Positions 24,885 to 31,771 of a DNA stretch of 42,001 bases are shown piece by piece. The notes under the pieces are model-generated. The model was not told the origin of the DNA and did no database searches. It saw only the letters and a program-made list of their open reading frames with translations. Source of the DNA: Candidatus Aphodenecus pullistercoris (GTDB lineage Bacteria; Spirochaetota; Spirochaetia; Sphaerochaetales; Sphaerochaetaceae); contig JADIMU010000020.1 of the NCBI GenBank assembly GCA_017694495.1, forward strand, positions 1 to 42,001. The letters are read 5' to 3'. The position numbers were made by a program, and so were the translations under genes. Within the stretch, counting starts at the first letter, position 1; each line of letters starts with the position of its first letter.

Positions 24885-25564
24885 ACGATGTGATACTCAG
24901 CCTTGAATCCGTCTCGAAGAGCTTCGACATGCCCTCTGGCGGCGGCAAGCTCGAGATACTGCGCTCGATCGACCTCACAGTGAGGCGGGGGGAGGGCCTG
25001 TCCATCGTCGGAAAGAGCGGCAGCGGGAAGAGCACTCTGCTGTACATCGCGGCCCTGATCGAGAAGCCGAGCTCTGGCCGTGTCCTCTACTCCGGGCTCG
25101 ACGCGACGGACATGTCCGACGCCCAGCTCGCCACCCTCAGACGCGAGCGCATGGGCTTCGTCTTCCAGAACAGCCTCCTCCTGGAGGACTTCAGCGCCCT
25201 TGAGAACGTCGCCATGCCCCTCCTCAACCAGGGGCTGCGGCCGAAGGAGGCCTTCGCCAGGGCCCAGGAGCTCCTCGAGGCCTTCTCCCTTGGACAGCGC
25301 TCAGGCCACAGGCCTTTCGAGCTGTCGGGAGGGGAGAGGCAGCGCGTCGCGATCGCACGCGCCCTGTCCACCGGACCGGAGATCATCTTCGCCGACGAGC
25401 CGACAGGCGCGCTGGACGAGGAGAGCCAGAGCATCGTCGAGGACATGCTCCTGGAGCAGGTGAGGGAGCGTGGGGTGGCCCTCATGCTCGTGACGCACAA
25501 CCTCGCCTTCGCCTCCCGTCTTGAGCGCCGCCTCACGCTGTGCGGCAAGGAGCTGAGAAGCTGA
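24881..25564 (+). CDS. ABC transporter ATP-binding protein, LolD/MacB type
   Basis: The 227-residue ATPase has Walker A VGKSGSGKSTLL, the Q-loop VFQNSLLLEDFSALENVAMP, signature LSGGERQRVAIARAL, Walker B IIFADEPTGALDEES and the switch histidine VTHNLAF. DEPTGALD and the short length place it in the LolD/MacB/FtsE group. It overlaps both permease genes (ATGA before, TGATG after), so a transporter of two different permeases and two copies of this ATPase is likely, as in LolCDE. Confidence 0.93.
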   Translation: MNDVILSLESVSKSFDMPSGGGKLEILRSIDLTVRRGEGLSIVGKSGSGKSTLLYIAALIEKPSSGRVLYSGLDATDMSDAQLATLRRERMGFVFQNSLLLEDFSALENVAMPLLNQGLRPKEAFARAQELLEAFSLGQRSGHRPFELSGGERQRVAIARALSTGPEIIFADEPTGALDEESQSIVEDMLLEQVRERGVALMLVTHNLAFASRLERRLTLCGKELRS

Positions 25565-26703
25565 TGCGCCCCTCGCTCGCCTTCTATGTCAGGCGCAAGG
25601 CCGGCCGTGGCCAGAGCCTGGGCTGGAAGCTCAGGACCTCGCTGTCGACCCTGCTTGTGGTCTTCATCATGATGGCCCTCTCCTTCAGCATGAGCTTCAT
25701 CCGCTCGATGGCCGACGGACTGGAGGACGTCCTCCAGCTCCTGGGAGGAGGATCCGTGACCTGCCTTGCCGAGCCTGAGGCCTCGATGCTGCCCGATGAG
25801 GCGATCGTATCTGCAGTGGAGTCCACTTCAGCCCTGGCATACAGCGGGGATGCCACAGCCCTCGTCAGCGTCAAGGGCGTCGACGAAGACTACTTCTTCC
25901 CCAGTCGGCGCGAGGCTCTGGACGTCCAGATCGTCGAGAACCCGACGTCGCTCCACTCTGTGGTGGTCTCGAGGCAGCTTGCCGACCAGCTGGGCGTGGA
26001 GGCCGGCGGACGCATGGCCCTCATGCTCTTCGACAGCTCGCTGGGCCGGGCCCGTCCCGTCTACCTCTTCATCGGGGGGACCTACAACACGGGCTACGGA
26101 GAGTTCGACTCCGTCCTCGTCTTCACATCCCGCGCCATCATAGACGGGCAGAGCAGCTGGGAGGTCATGACGGAAGGCGACGCCGACGCTCTGGCTTCCA
26201 GCCTCTCCTCGGCGGGCATCCCGTCCATGAGCTACAGACAGGCCAACAGGTCGATCTGGGCCAACATACAGCTGTCCGTGACCTCGCTGAGCGTCATCGT
26301 CATCCTCATCGCCTTTCTGGCGGGCTTCTTCGCCCTCTCCCTCGCCGCCGAGTACATCGAGCGCGACCGGAGGGATATCGCCTTCATGCTCCTCATGGGC
26401 ACCTCGAGCCGGGAGATGGAATCATGCTACGTGCGCATAACGCTCAAGCGCGTCGCCGTCGCAGCGACGGCAGGCACCATCCTGGGCCTCGTCCTGGCCT
26501 CCATCGCCATACCGCTGCTGTCCCACCTGGACGCTTCCGCATTTCCCGCACTGCAGAGCTATGTGACGAACTTCAGCCTGCACATCCCCGTCCTCATGCT
26601 CATCGCGATGGTCATCGCCATGCTGCTGAGCGCCTCGGTCAGCCTCCATCTCAGCCTGAGGAAGGCCCTCGGCTCTTCCTTGCGCCAGGCCTTGCTTTCC
26701 TGA
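25564..26703 (+). CDS. ABC transporter permease, LolC/E-MacB-FtsX type (second)
   Basis: The 379-residue permease repeats the topology of the first: N-terminal helix (about 23-43), periplasmic domain, three C-terminal helices (starting SVIVILIAFLAGFFALSLAA). The coupling stretch IAFMLLMGTSSREMESCY precedes the penultimate helix. Sequence between the two permeases differs enough that a heterodimer is likely. It starts on the last base of the ATPase stop codon and is followed after 14 bases by rnz. Confidence 0.88.
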   Translation: MRPSLAFYVRRKAGRGQSLGWKLRTSLSTLLVVFIMMALSFSMSFIRSMADGLEDVLQLLGGGSVTCLAEPEASMLPDEAIVSAVESTSALAYSGDATALVSVKGVDEDYFFPSRREALDVQIVENPTSLHSVVVSRQLADQLGVEAGGRMALMLFDSSLGRARPVYLFIGGTYNTGYGEFDSVLVFTSRAIIDGQSSWEVMTEGDADALASSLSSAGIPSMSYRQANRSIWANIQLSVTSLSVIVILIAFLAGFFALSLAAEYIERDRRDIAFMLLMGTSSREMESCYVRITLKRVAVAATAGTILGLVLASIAIPLLSHLDASAFPALQSYVTNFSLHIPVLMLIAMVIAMLLSASVSLHLSLRKALGSSLRQALLS

Positions 26704-26717
26704 TAGTATCGAAGGCT

Positions 26718-27641
26718 GTGAATTTCGAAGTCTTCAGCATCGGAACCAGCGGCATGATGCCATTGCCGGGCCGCTTCCTCACCAGCGCACTCGTCAGAAG
26801 GGAAGGCGAGATGTTCCTCTTCGACTGCGGGGAGGGCACACAGGTCTCCCTCAAGCTGCTCAGCCTCAGCTGGAAGCGCATCAGCCGGATCTTCATCAGC
26901 CACATGCATGCAGACCATGTGACCGGCCTGCCAGGCCTCCTCATGCTCTCGAGCCAGGTCGACCGCAGCGAGCCGCTGACCATCTACGGCCCACAGCGTC
27001 TGGGCGAGTACATCGACTCCTCGCGCCGCATCCTCGACATGTACATAAACTACCCGATCATCTTCCAGAGCGTGGAGGAGGGTGTCGTCTACGAGGATGA
27101 TGCGCTGTGCGTCAACGCCTTCATGCTGCGCCATACGAAGCTGTGCTACGGCTACTCGCTCGTGGAGAAGCCGAGGCCCGGCGAGTTCTCGGTCGAGAAG
27201 GCGCTGGCCCACAAGGTCCCCCGCGGCCCCCTGTGGTCCGCACTCCAGCATGGCCAGAGCGTCCTGAACGAGGACGGCCAGCTGGTCGAGCCCTCCATGG
27301 TCCTGGGACAGAAACGCGAAGGGCGCAAGTTCACATACATTACGGACACTCAGTACTTTCCCGAGCTGGCCGACTACGCCCACGACTCGGACATACTCTT
27401 CTGCGAGGGCATGTTCGACTCCTCCCTCGAGGCCGATGCGGCCGAGAAGAAGCACATGACGGCCGCCCAGGCCGCCATGGTCGCAAAGGATGCCCATGCC
27501 GCCAAGCTCTGCCTCCAGCACTATTCCCCACGCTACAGCGACAGGGAGCTGAGGCTCCTCCTGGAGGAGGCGAAGGCCATCTTCCCCGAGACTGTCCTGA
27601 CCCGTGACCGGATGAGCTTCGTTGTCCCCCTCAAGAACTAG
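26718..27641 (+). CDS. rnz: Ribonuclease Z
   Basis: RNase Z removes 3' trailers from tRNA precursors, most needed where CCA is not encoded, as for both tRNAs here. The 307-residue metallo-beta-lactamase protein has the usual length. Its N-terminus NFEVFSIGTSGMMPLPGRF fits the family when started at GTG 26718. Metal ligands are in ISHMHADHVTGLPGLL (HxHxDH), MLRHTKLCYGYSL, TYITDTQYFPELADYA and LCLQHYSPRYSD. A GAAGG sits only two bases before the GTG, too close to act well as a ribosome-binding site. A possible -10 box (TAGTAT, 26704-26709) lies just upstream. The last four bases overlap the convergent gene. Confidence 0.94.
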   Translation: MNFEVFSIGTSGMMPLPGRFLTSALVRREGEMFLFDCGEGTQVSLKLLSLSWKRISRIFISHMHADHVTGLPGLLMLSSQVDRSEPLTIYGPQRLGEYIDSSRRILDMYINYPIIFQSVEEGVVYEDDALCVNAFMLRHTKLCYGYSLVEKPRPGEFSVEKALAHKVPRGPLWSALQHGQSVLNEDGQLVEPSMVLGQKREGRKFTYITDTQYFPELADYAHDSDILFCEGMFDSSLEADAAEKKHMTAAQAAMVAKDAHAAKLCLQHYSPRYSDRELRLLLEEAKAIFPETVLTRDRMSFVVPLKN

Positions 27642-28714
27642 CTGTTCCCGTGGCGGCGCAGCCACTCCTCGTCATCGTCGTTGAGGGCCGTGTCCGGCTC
27701 CTTGTCCTCCAGTTCCTTCTCCTCGGCCTCGAGGCGGCGCTGGACCTCCTCGTCGACGCTCTCGAGCTCTCCTCTGTCCGCGAAGACGTAGCCGGGGTGC
27801 GCCCCGATCTCAGGCAGCCTTCCGTTGAGCAGTGGCAGGGGATCGGCATCGCAGCTCGCCATGACGTCCACAAGCTTCGTCCCATCCTCGAGCAGGCGCA
27901 CAAGCTCTTCCAGCATCGCGGCCGGTATGACCGTCACAGGACGGAACTTCACGTCGGCAAGGGCCCTTCTGATGTAGTCGAGGGCGGCCTGGCCGTCGCC
28001 GTAGTGCATCATGATCTGGGCCATGTGGAGATAGGGGTCGGCGAAGGAGAAGTGGCCGTTCTTCTCGAAGAGGGCCACGAGCATCGCACGCGCACCCTTC
28101 CAGTCGCCCTCGAGCAGCTGGTAGACGGCCTGGAGGTCGAGCATGGCGAGGCTTGTGACCGGCTTTTGCGAGAAGTCGCGCACGACGCGGCGGAAGTCCT
28201 TCACCCGGCCCAGGGCCAAAAGGTAGGTGCACATGTTGATGTAGAGGATGTTGTCGCGGTAGCTGCCTTCGTAGACTTCCTGGCAAAGCTCGAGGGCCTT
28301 CTCGTAGTCACCCTGTGAGTAGGGCACGAGGGAGAGGGCGCACTTGGCCTGGCTCCTGATCGTCTCGTCCTTGACGAAGCGCTGGCCCAGCAGCTTCTCC
28401 AGCGCGGCCTTGCCCTCATCCATCTCGCCTTCCTGGATCAGGATTGTGGCGGTGAGGACCGTGTACTTGGGGCTGATGCCCGCCTTCAGCGTCTTCTTGT
28501 AGTACTTGAAGGCCTCGTCGTAGCGAGGATAGTCGTGGGCGCTGTAGATGCGGTTGGCCTTGACGAAGTAGAGGTAGGCGCGCCGCGTGAAGAGTATGAT
28601 GGCGATGGCCACGACGGCCAGGATGAGGGTCGCGGCCGTGGAGAGTCCTCCGTACAGCAGAAGGAGGATGGCGATGATGAGCGTCAGGTAGCAGATGATC
28701 CTGTTCTTGTCCAA
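27638..28714 (-). CDS. Membrane-anchored TPR-like protein
   Basis: The 358-residue protein starts at TTG 28714, seven bases after AAGGGG. Two N-terminal membrane helices (ICYLTLIIAILLLLYGG and AATLILAVVAIAIILF) are followed by helical repeats from about residue 60 to 290. These have TPR-like spacing, for example YDEAFKYYKKTLKAGISPKY, GDYEKALELCQEVYEG and GDGQAALDYIRRALAD. The C-terminal ~60 residues are very acidic. It is probably a cytoplasmic scaffold tethered to the membrane. No partner is evident; it is divergent from queH and convergent with rnz (four-base overlap at CTAG). Confidence 0.82.
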   Translation of the reverse strand: MDKNRIICYLTLIIAILLLLYGGLSTAATLILAVVAIAIILFTRRAYLYFVKANRIYSAHDYPRYDEAFKYYKKTLKAGISPKYTVLTATILIQEGEMDEGKAALEKLLGQRFVKDETIRSQAKCALSLVPYSQGDYEKALELCQEVYEGSYRDNILYINMCTYLLALGRVKDFRRVVRDFSQKPVTSLAMLDLQAVYQLLEGDWKGARAMLVALFEKNGHFSFADPYLHMAQIMMHYGDGQAALDYIRRALADVKFRPVTVIPAAMLEELVRLLEDGTKLVDVMASCDADPLPLLNGRLPEIGAHPGYVFADRGELESVDEEVQRRLEAEEKELEDKEPDTALNDDDEEWLRRHGNS

Positions 28715-28762
28715 GATGATACCCCTTAGGAAAAAACTGAGAACTATGTTAATATTTGTCGC

Positions 28763-29305
28763 GTGGAATTTGAAGACGGCCGCATTCTTGTACATGTCTG
28801 CTGCGGACCCTGTTCGACCGCCGCGATCGAGCGCCTCCTGTCAGAGGGGCTCACTCCTGTGCTTTTCTATTCCGACAGCAACATCTATCCGGCTGAAGAG
28901 TTCGACAAGAGGTGGCAAGAGGTGGTCAAGGTCGCCCGCCACTACGGCCTCGAGGCCATAAGGGAGGAGCAGGACCACGCCGCCTGGCTCGAGGCCGTCA
29001 GGGGACATGAGGACGACAGGGAAGGGGGAGGGCGCTGCGCGCTGTGCTTCCACTACAACCTCGCCCGCGCCGCCGCCGAGGCCGAGAGGCTCGGCATTCC
29101 ACGCTTCTGCACGACGCTTACGGTCTCACGCTTCAAGTCCAGCCGAAAGATCTTCGACCAAGGGGCAGCCTTCCCATCCTTCGAAGAGTGGGACTTCAAG
29201 AAGAAGGACGGCTTCAACCGCTCCATCCAGCTGGCGAAGGAGCTGGGGCTCTACCGCCAGGACTACTGCGGATGCGAGTTCTCGCTCAGGAGTCGTGCCA
29301 AGTGA
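28763..29305 (+). CDS. queH: Epoxyqueuosine reductase QueH
   Basis: QueH performs the last step of queuosine synthesis, reducing epoxyqueuosine in tRNA; it replaces the unrelated QueG. The 180-residue protein shows the family's cysteines: LVHVCCGPCSTAAIERL near the N-terminus, GRCALCFHYNLARAA in the middle and QDYCGCEFSLRSRAK at the end. It also has FYSDSNIYPAEEFDKRW and the SRFKSSRKIFDQG block. The start is GTG at 28763, since no ATG fits the N-terminus. No ribosome-binding site precedes it, and an AT-rich -10-like box (TAATAT, 28750-28755) ends eight bases upstream. The stop overlaps cls (GTGA). Confidence 0.92.
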   Translation: MEFEDGRILVHVCCGPCSTAAIERLLSEGLTPVLFYSDSNIYPAEEFDKRWQEVVKVARHYGLEAIREEQDHAAWLEAVRGHEDDREGGGRCALCFHYNLARAAAEAERLGIPRFCTTLTVSRFKSSRKIFDQGAAFPSFEEWDFKKKDGFNRSIQLAKELGLYRQDYCGCEFSLRSRAK

Positions 29306-30807
29306 AGAAGCTCATCAGACTCCTCTCGTCGCGCCTCTTCTGGAGCGCACTGCTGATCGTCATCCAGTTCGTCGTCCTCGTCGGTGGACTCTTCATCTTC
29401 TCGAACAACCTCTACGTCCTGTGGATCAGTCTGGCGCTGACCTTCCTCACGGCCCTCTTCGTCTCGACGCGGGACGAGTCGCCCGAGTACAAGAACGCCT
29501 GGCTGCTCGTCCTCCTCGTCTTTCCCCTGGCCGGCGGCTTCCTGTACCTGATCTTCGGCAACAAGAAGATAGGACGCAAGGCGGTCAGGAAGATCATCCT
29601 GACGCGCGACATAGGACGCTACAGCGAGATGGAGGGGCAGGGTGCTGGACTTGCCGGCGAGGAGAGCCGCCAGATGTCATACATCCACTCCGTGACGGGC
29701 TTCGCCCCCTGGAAGGGCACTGCGGTGCGCTACTACCCCTTCGCGGACGAGTTCCTGCGCGACCTCGTCGAGGACATCAGGAAGGCCGAGCGCTTCATCT
29801 TCGTCGAGTACTTCATCCTGGCCCCGGGCCGCTTCTGGGACACTGTCCTCGAAGAGCTCAGACGCAAGAGGGAAGAGGGCGTCGACGTCAGGATCATCTA
29901 CGACGATCTGGGGAGCATCAACGTGCTGCCGAAGAACTATGCGCGCACACTGCGCTCCATGGGCTTCAAGGCCTACACCTTCAACCCGGTCGCCATCCAC
30001 ATGAACCCCAGGCTGAACTACCGCGACCACAGGAAGATCCTGAACATCGACGGCAACGTATGCTACTCGGGCGGACTCAATCTGGCTGACGAGTACATCA
30101 ACGGGAAAATCCGCTTCGGCTACTGGAAGGACAACGCCTTCAGACTGTCGGGTTCGGCCGTGTGGAACATGACGCTGATGTTCCTGTCCGTGTGGAAGGA
30201 GCTGGCCAAGGAGAGTGTCGACTACGAAGCCTGCAGGCCCAGCCTCGTCGAGAAGGACGACGGCTACGTCCAGCCCTTCGCCGACAGCCCCTTCGACGAC
30301 ACGGCCGCCGCACACAACGTCTACCTCCAGGCGATAACGAGCGCGCGCAGCTACTGCTGGATCGTCACGCCCTACCTCATTCTGGACAGCGAGCTGGTGA
30401 CGGCCCTCTCGATCGCGGCCCACAGCGGGGTCGATGTGAGGATAGTCTGTCCCCACATTCCGGACAAGAAGACCGTCCATGAGGTCACAAAGTCCAACTA
30501 CCAGCGCCTCGTGAGGGAAGGCGTGAAGGTCTACGAGTTCACACCGGGCTTCATCCATTCCAAGACGCTGGTCGTCGACGACCGCATCGCCATTGTCGGC
30601 ACAGCGAACCTCGACTTCCGCTCCCTCTTCCTCCACTTCGAGCTGTCTGTGCTCTTCACGGGAGGAAGCATGGTCGAGGAAGTCAGAAAGGATACACTCT
30701 ACGCGATCGCGAGGGGAGAGGAACAGGAGCTGGAGGACCTTGACCGGATCTCCATCGCCCGCCGTCTGCTGCGGGCCTTCCTGGGCTTCTTCGCTCCCGC
30801 GTTCTGA
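29302..30807 (+). CDS. cls: Cardiolipin synthase (phospholipase D family)
   Basis: Cls joins two phosphatidylglycerols, or a related pair, to make cardiolipin in the inner membrane. The 501-residue protein has three hydrophobic N-terminal segments (within residues 10-90, ending FPLAGGFLYLIFGNKKIG). Two HKD motifs follow: HRKILNID (H243) and HSKTLVVD (H419), each followed by the expected GG(L)N or GTANLD. The length matches bacterial Cls (about 480-510). It starts at GTG 29302, overlapping the queH stop. It is followed after 19 bases by the TrpR-family gene. Confidence 0.95.
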   Translation: MKKLIRLLSSRLFWSALLIVIQFVVLVGGLFIFSNNLYVLWISLALTFLTALFVSTRDESPEYKNAWLLVLLVFPLAGGFLYLIFGNKKIGRKAVRKIILTRDIGRYSEMEGQGAGLAGEESRQMSYIHSVTGFAPWKGTAVRYYPFADEFLRDLVEDIRKAERFIFVEYFILAPGRFWDTVLEELRRKREEGVDVRIIYDDLGSINVLPKNYARTLRSMGFKAYTFNPVAIHMNPRLNYRDHRKILNIDGNVCYSGGLNLADEYINGKIRFGYWKDNAFRLSGSAVWNMTLMFLSVWKELAKESVDYEACRPSLVEKDDGYVQPFADSPFDDTAAAHNVYLQAITSARSYCWIVTPYLILDSELVTALSIAAHSGVDVRIVCPHIPDKKTVHEVTKSNYQRLVREGVKVYEFTPGFIHSKTLVVDDRIAIVGTANLDFRSLFLHFELSVLFTGGSMVEEVRKDTLYAIARGEEQELEDLDRISIARRLLRAFLGFFAPAF

Positions 30808-30826
30808 TTGATAGGAGAGACAGACC

Positions 30827-31150
30827 ATGGCAAAGAAGAAGATTGCTGAACCGGAAATCGACCTGAGCGCATCATACGAGGACCTGCTTGGCGTCTTCGC
30901 CGAGGCAAGGACTCCGGAGGATGTGAAGGCCCTCTTCGAGGACATGTTCACCGAATCGGAGAGGCGGGACTTCACGATCCGGTGGAAGCTGATGAACGAC
31001 CTGTACCGGCATGTGAGCCAGAGGACGATCGCGAACGAGCTGCACATAAGCCTGTGCCGGATCACGCGCGGCAGCCGCATGCTCAAAAAGAGCGACGGCT
31101 ACGTCAGACGTCTGTTGGAGAAGCGCTACGACGACCACTACCAGATCTAG
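30827..31150 (+). CDS. TrpR-family transcriptional regulator
   Basis: The 107-residue protein matches the Trp-repressor fold: helices around YEDLLGVFAEARTPEDVKAL and FTESERRDFTIRWKLMNDLY, then the helix-turn-helix SQRTIANELHISLCRITRGS with the typical RITRGSRML. E. coli TrpR binds tryptophan and represses trp genes. No tryptophan gene is nearby and no TrpR-type operator (CTAG-centred) was seen, so the ligand and targets are unknown. The YerC group is an alternative assignment. GGAGAG precedes the ATG; it probably shares a transcript with queH and cls. Confidence 0.88.
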   Translation: MAKKKIAEPEIDLSASYEDLLGVFAEARTPEDVKALFEDMFTESERRDFTIRWKLMNDLYRHVSQRTIANELHISLCRITRGSRMLKKSDGYVRRLLEKRYDDHYQI

Positions 31151-31152
31151 TC

Positions 31153-31181
31153 TTGCCCACAGGCCAAGGCTGTGTTATACT
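31153..31181 (+). promoter_or_regulatory. Promoter of the rubredoxin gene
   Basis: TTGCCC (31153-31158), a 17-base spacer and TATACT (31176-31181). The spacer contains a short inverted repeat (CACAG/CTGTG, 31159-31175) that could bind a regulator. The leader would be about 25 bases and contains AAGGAGG. Confidence 0.65.
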
Positions 31182-31212
31182 ATCGATAACAATTCTTGAT
31201 AAGGAGGAAACT

Positions 31213-31329
31213 ATGAAGTACAGATGTGTCCTTTGCGGCTATGAATACGAAGGCGACAGCCTTCCTGAAGACTTCGTCTGCCCCGTGTGCGGTGCTGGAG
31301 TGGAGGATTTCGAAGTAGTCGAGGAGTGA
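31213..31329 (+). CDS. Very short rubredoxin
   Basis: The 38-residue protein carries two Cys pairs, CVLCG (C5, C8) and CPVCG (C23, C26), with 14 residues between them; it should bind one Fe. Ordinary rubredoxins have about 52-54 residues and about 29 between the pairs. This spacing is that of the rubredoxin-like domain at the end of rubrerythrins. It is a free-standing miniature protein, possibly an electron donor to oxidative-stress enzymes. The ATG has a strong AAGGAGG seven bases upstream, and the gene has its own promoter and a hairpin after it, so it is well supported despite its size. Confidence 0.9.
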   Translation: MKYRCVLCGYEYEGDSLPEDFVCPVCGAGVEDFEVVEE

Positions 31330-31337
31330 ATCCTTCC

Positions 31338-31359
31338 GGAGGCCCAGCGATGGGCCTCC
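31338..31359 (+). terminator. Hairpin after the rubredoxin gene
   Basis: GGAGGCCCA (31338-31346) and TGGGCCTCC (31351-31359) form a perfect 9-bp stem with the stable tetraloop GCGA. The tail is ACTTCTTG, not a clean U-run. It lies eight bases after the stop and before the tRNA-Leu promoter. Confidence 0.65.
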
Positions 31360-31364
31360 ACTTC

Positions 31365-31394
31365 TTGACGGGCAGTACGTTTTGCCCCTAGGAT
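31365..31394 (+). promoter_or_regulatory. Candidate promoter of tRNA-Leu
   Basis: TTGACG (31365-31370) and TAGGAT (31389-31394) are 18 bases apart. The predicted start near 31401 is seven bases before the mature tRNA. The spacer holds a GGGCA/TGCCC inverted repeat. Confidence 0.5.
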
Positions 31395-31407
31395 AAGCCT
31401 TGCTTTT

Positions 31408-31491
31408 GGCCGCATGGCGGAACAGGTAGACGCAGTAGACTCAAAATCTGCCGGCAGCAATGCCATCTCGGTTCGATCCCGAGTGCGGCTA
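31408..31491 (+). tRNA. tRNA-Leu (CAA)
   Basis: This is a class II tRNA of 84 bases. The acceptor GGCCGCA pairs with TGCGGCT (31484-31490; G1-U72 wobble) and A31491 is the discriminator, as usual for Leu. T8 is conserved at 31415. The D arm is GCG/CGC, the anticodon loop is CTCAAAA with anticodon CAA (31441-31443 plus flanks), and the long variable arm has GGCA/TGCC with loop GCAA. The T loop is TTCGATC. The CCA end is not encoded. Confidence 0.94.
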
Positions 31492-31505
31492 AGATTACTG
31501 TACCG

Positions 31506-31537
31506 AATACACACACTTCGACTGTGTGTATTATTTT
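31506..31537 (+). terminator. Terminator of tRNA-Leu
   Basis: AATACACACA (31506-31515) and TGTGTGTATT (31523-31532) form a perfect 10-bp stem with a seven-base loop, followed by ATTTT. It starts 14 bases after the tRNA. Confidence 0.85.
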
Positions 31538-31543
31538 GCTTCC

Positions 31544-31664
31544 GCCTGTGGCAGGCCGCCTGACCACAAGTTCCTTGTGGACGAGATCAGGGACCCGCAT
31601 TCCAGTTGCAATCGTATATTGTGGAAGAGGATGCATGTGGATCTGTCACTGGGTGCCGCCAGTG
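31544..31664 (+). other. Intergenic region with three small perfect hairpins
   Basis: Between the tRNA-Leu terminator and the patatin promoter lie GCCTG-TGG-CAGGC (from 31544), CCACAAG-TTC-CTTGTGG (31564-31580) and CACTGG-GTGCCG-CCAGTG (31647-31664). No open frame or promoter of its own was recognised. It may be a structured leader, a small RNA or chance. An in-frame extension of the patatin gene crosses this stretch but has no signal peptide and runs over the terminator, so it is not counted as coding. Confidence 0.45.
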
Positions 31665-31694
31665 TGCGCATTGTGTCATATCACCCGTTTTCAA

Positions 31695-31723
31695 TTGAAT
31701 CTTTCGCCCCTCTCCATTATAGT
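31695..31723 (+). promoter_or_regulatory. Promoter of the patatin gene
   Basis: TTGAAT (31695-31700) and TATAGT (31718-31723) are 17 bases apart. Transcription would start near 31730, giving a 42-base leader with GGAG before the ATG. Confidence 0.75.
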
Positions 31724-31771
31724 GGATGGAGCGTCCCCGCAGACGGGGCGGACAAAGCTTTGGAGAACTTA

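Noticed and set aside
31526-31771. N-terminal extension of the patatin frame
   Set aside because: It crosses the tRNA terminator, the hairpin region and the promoter; the signal peptide starts at 31772.
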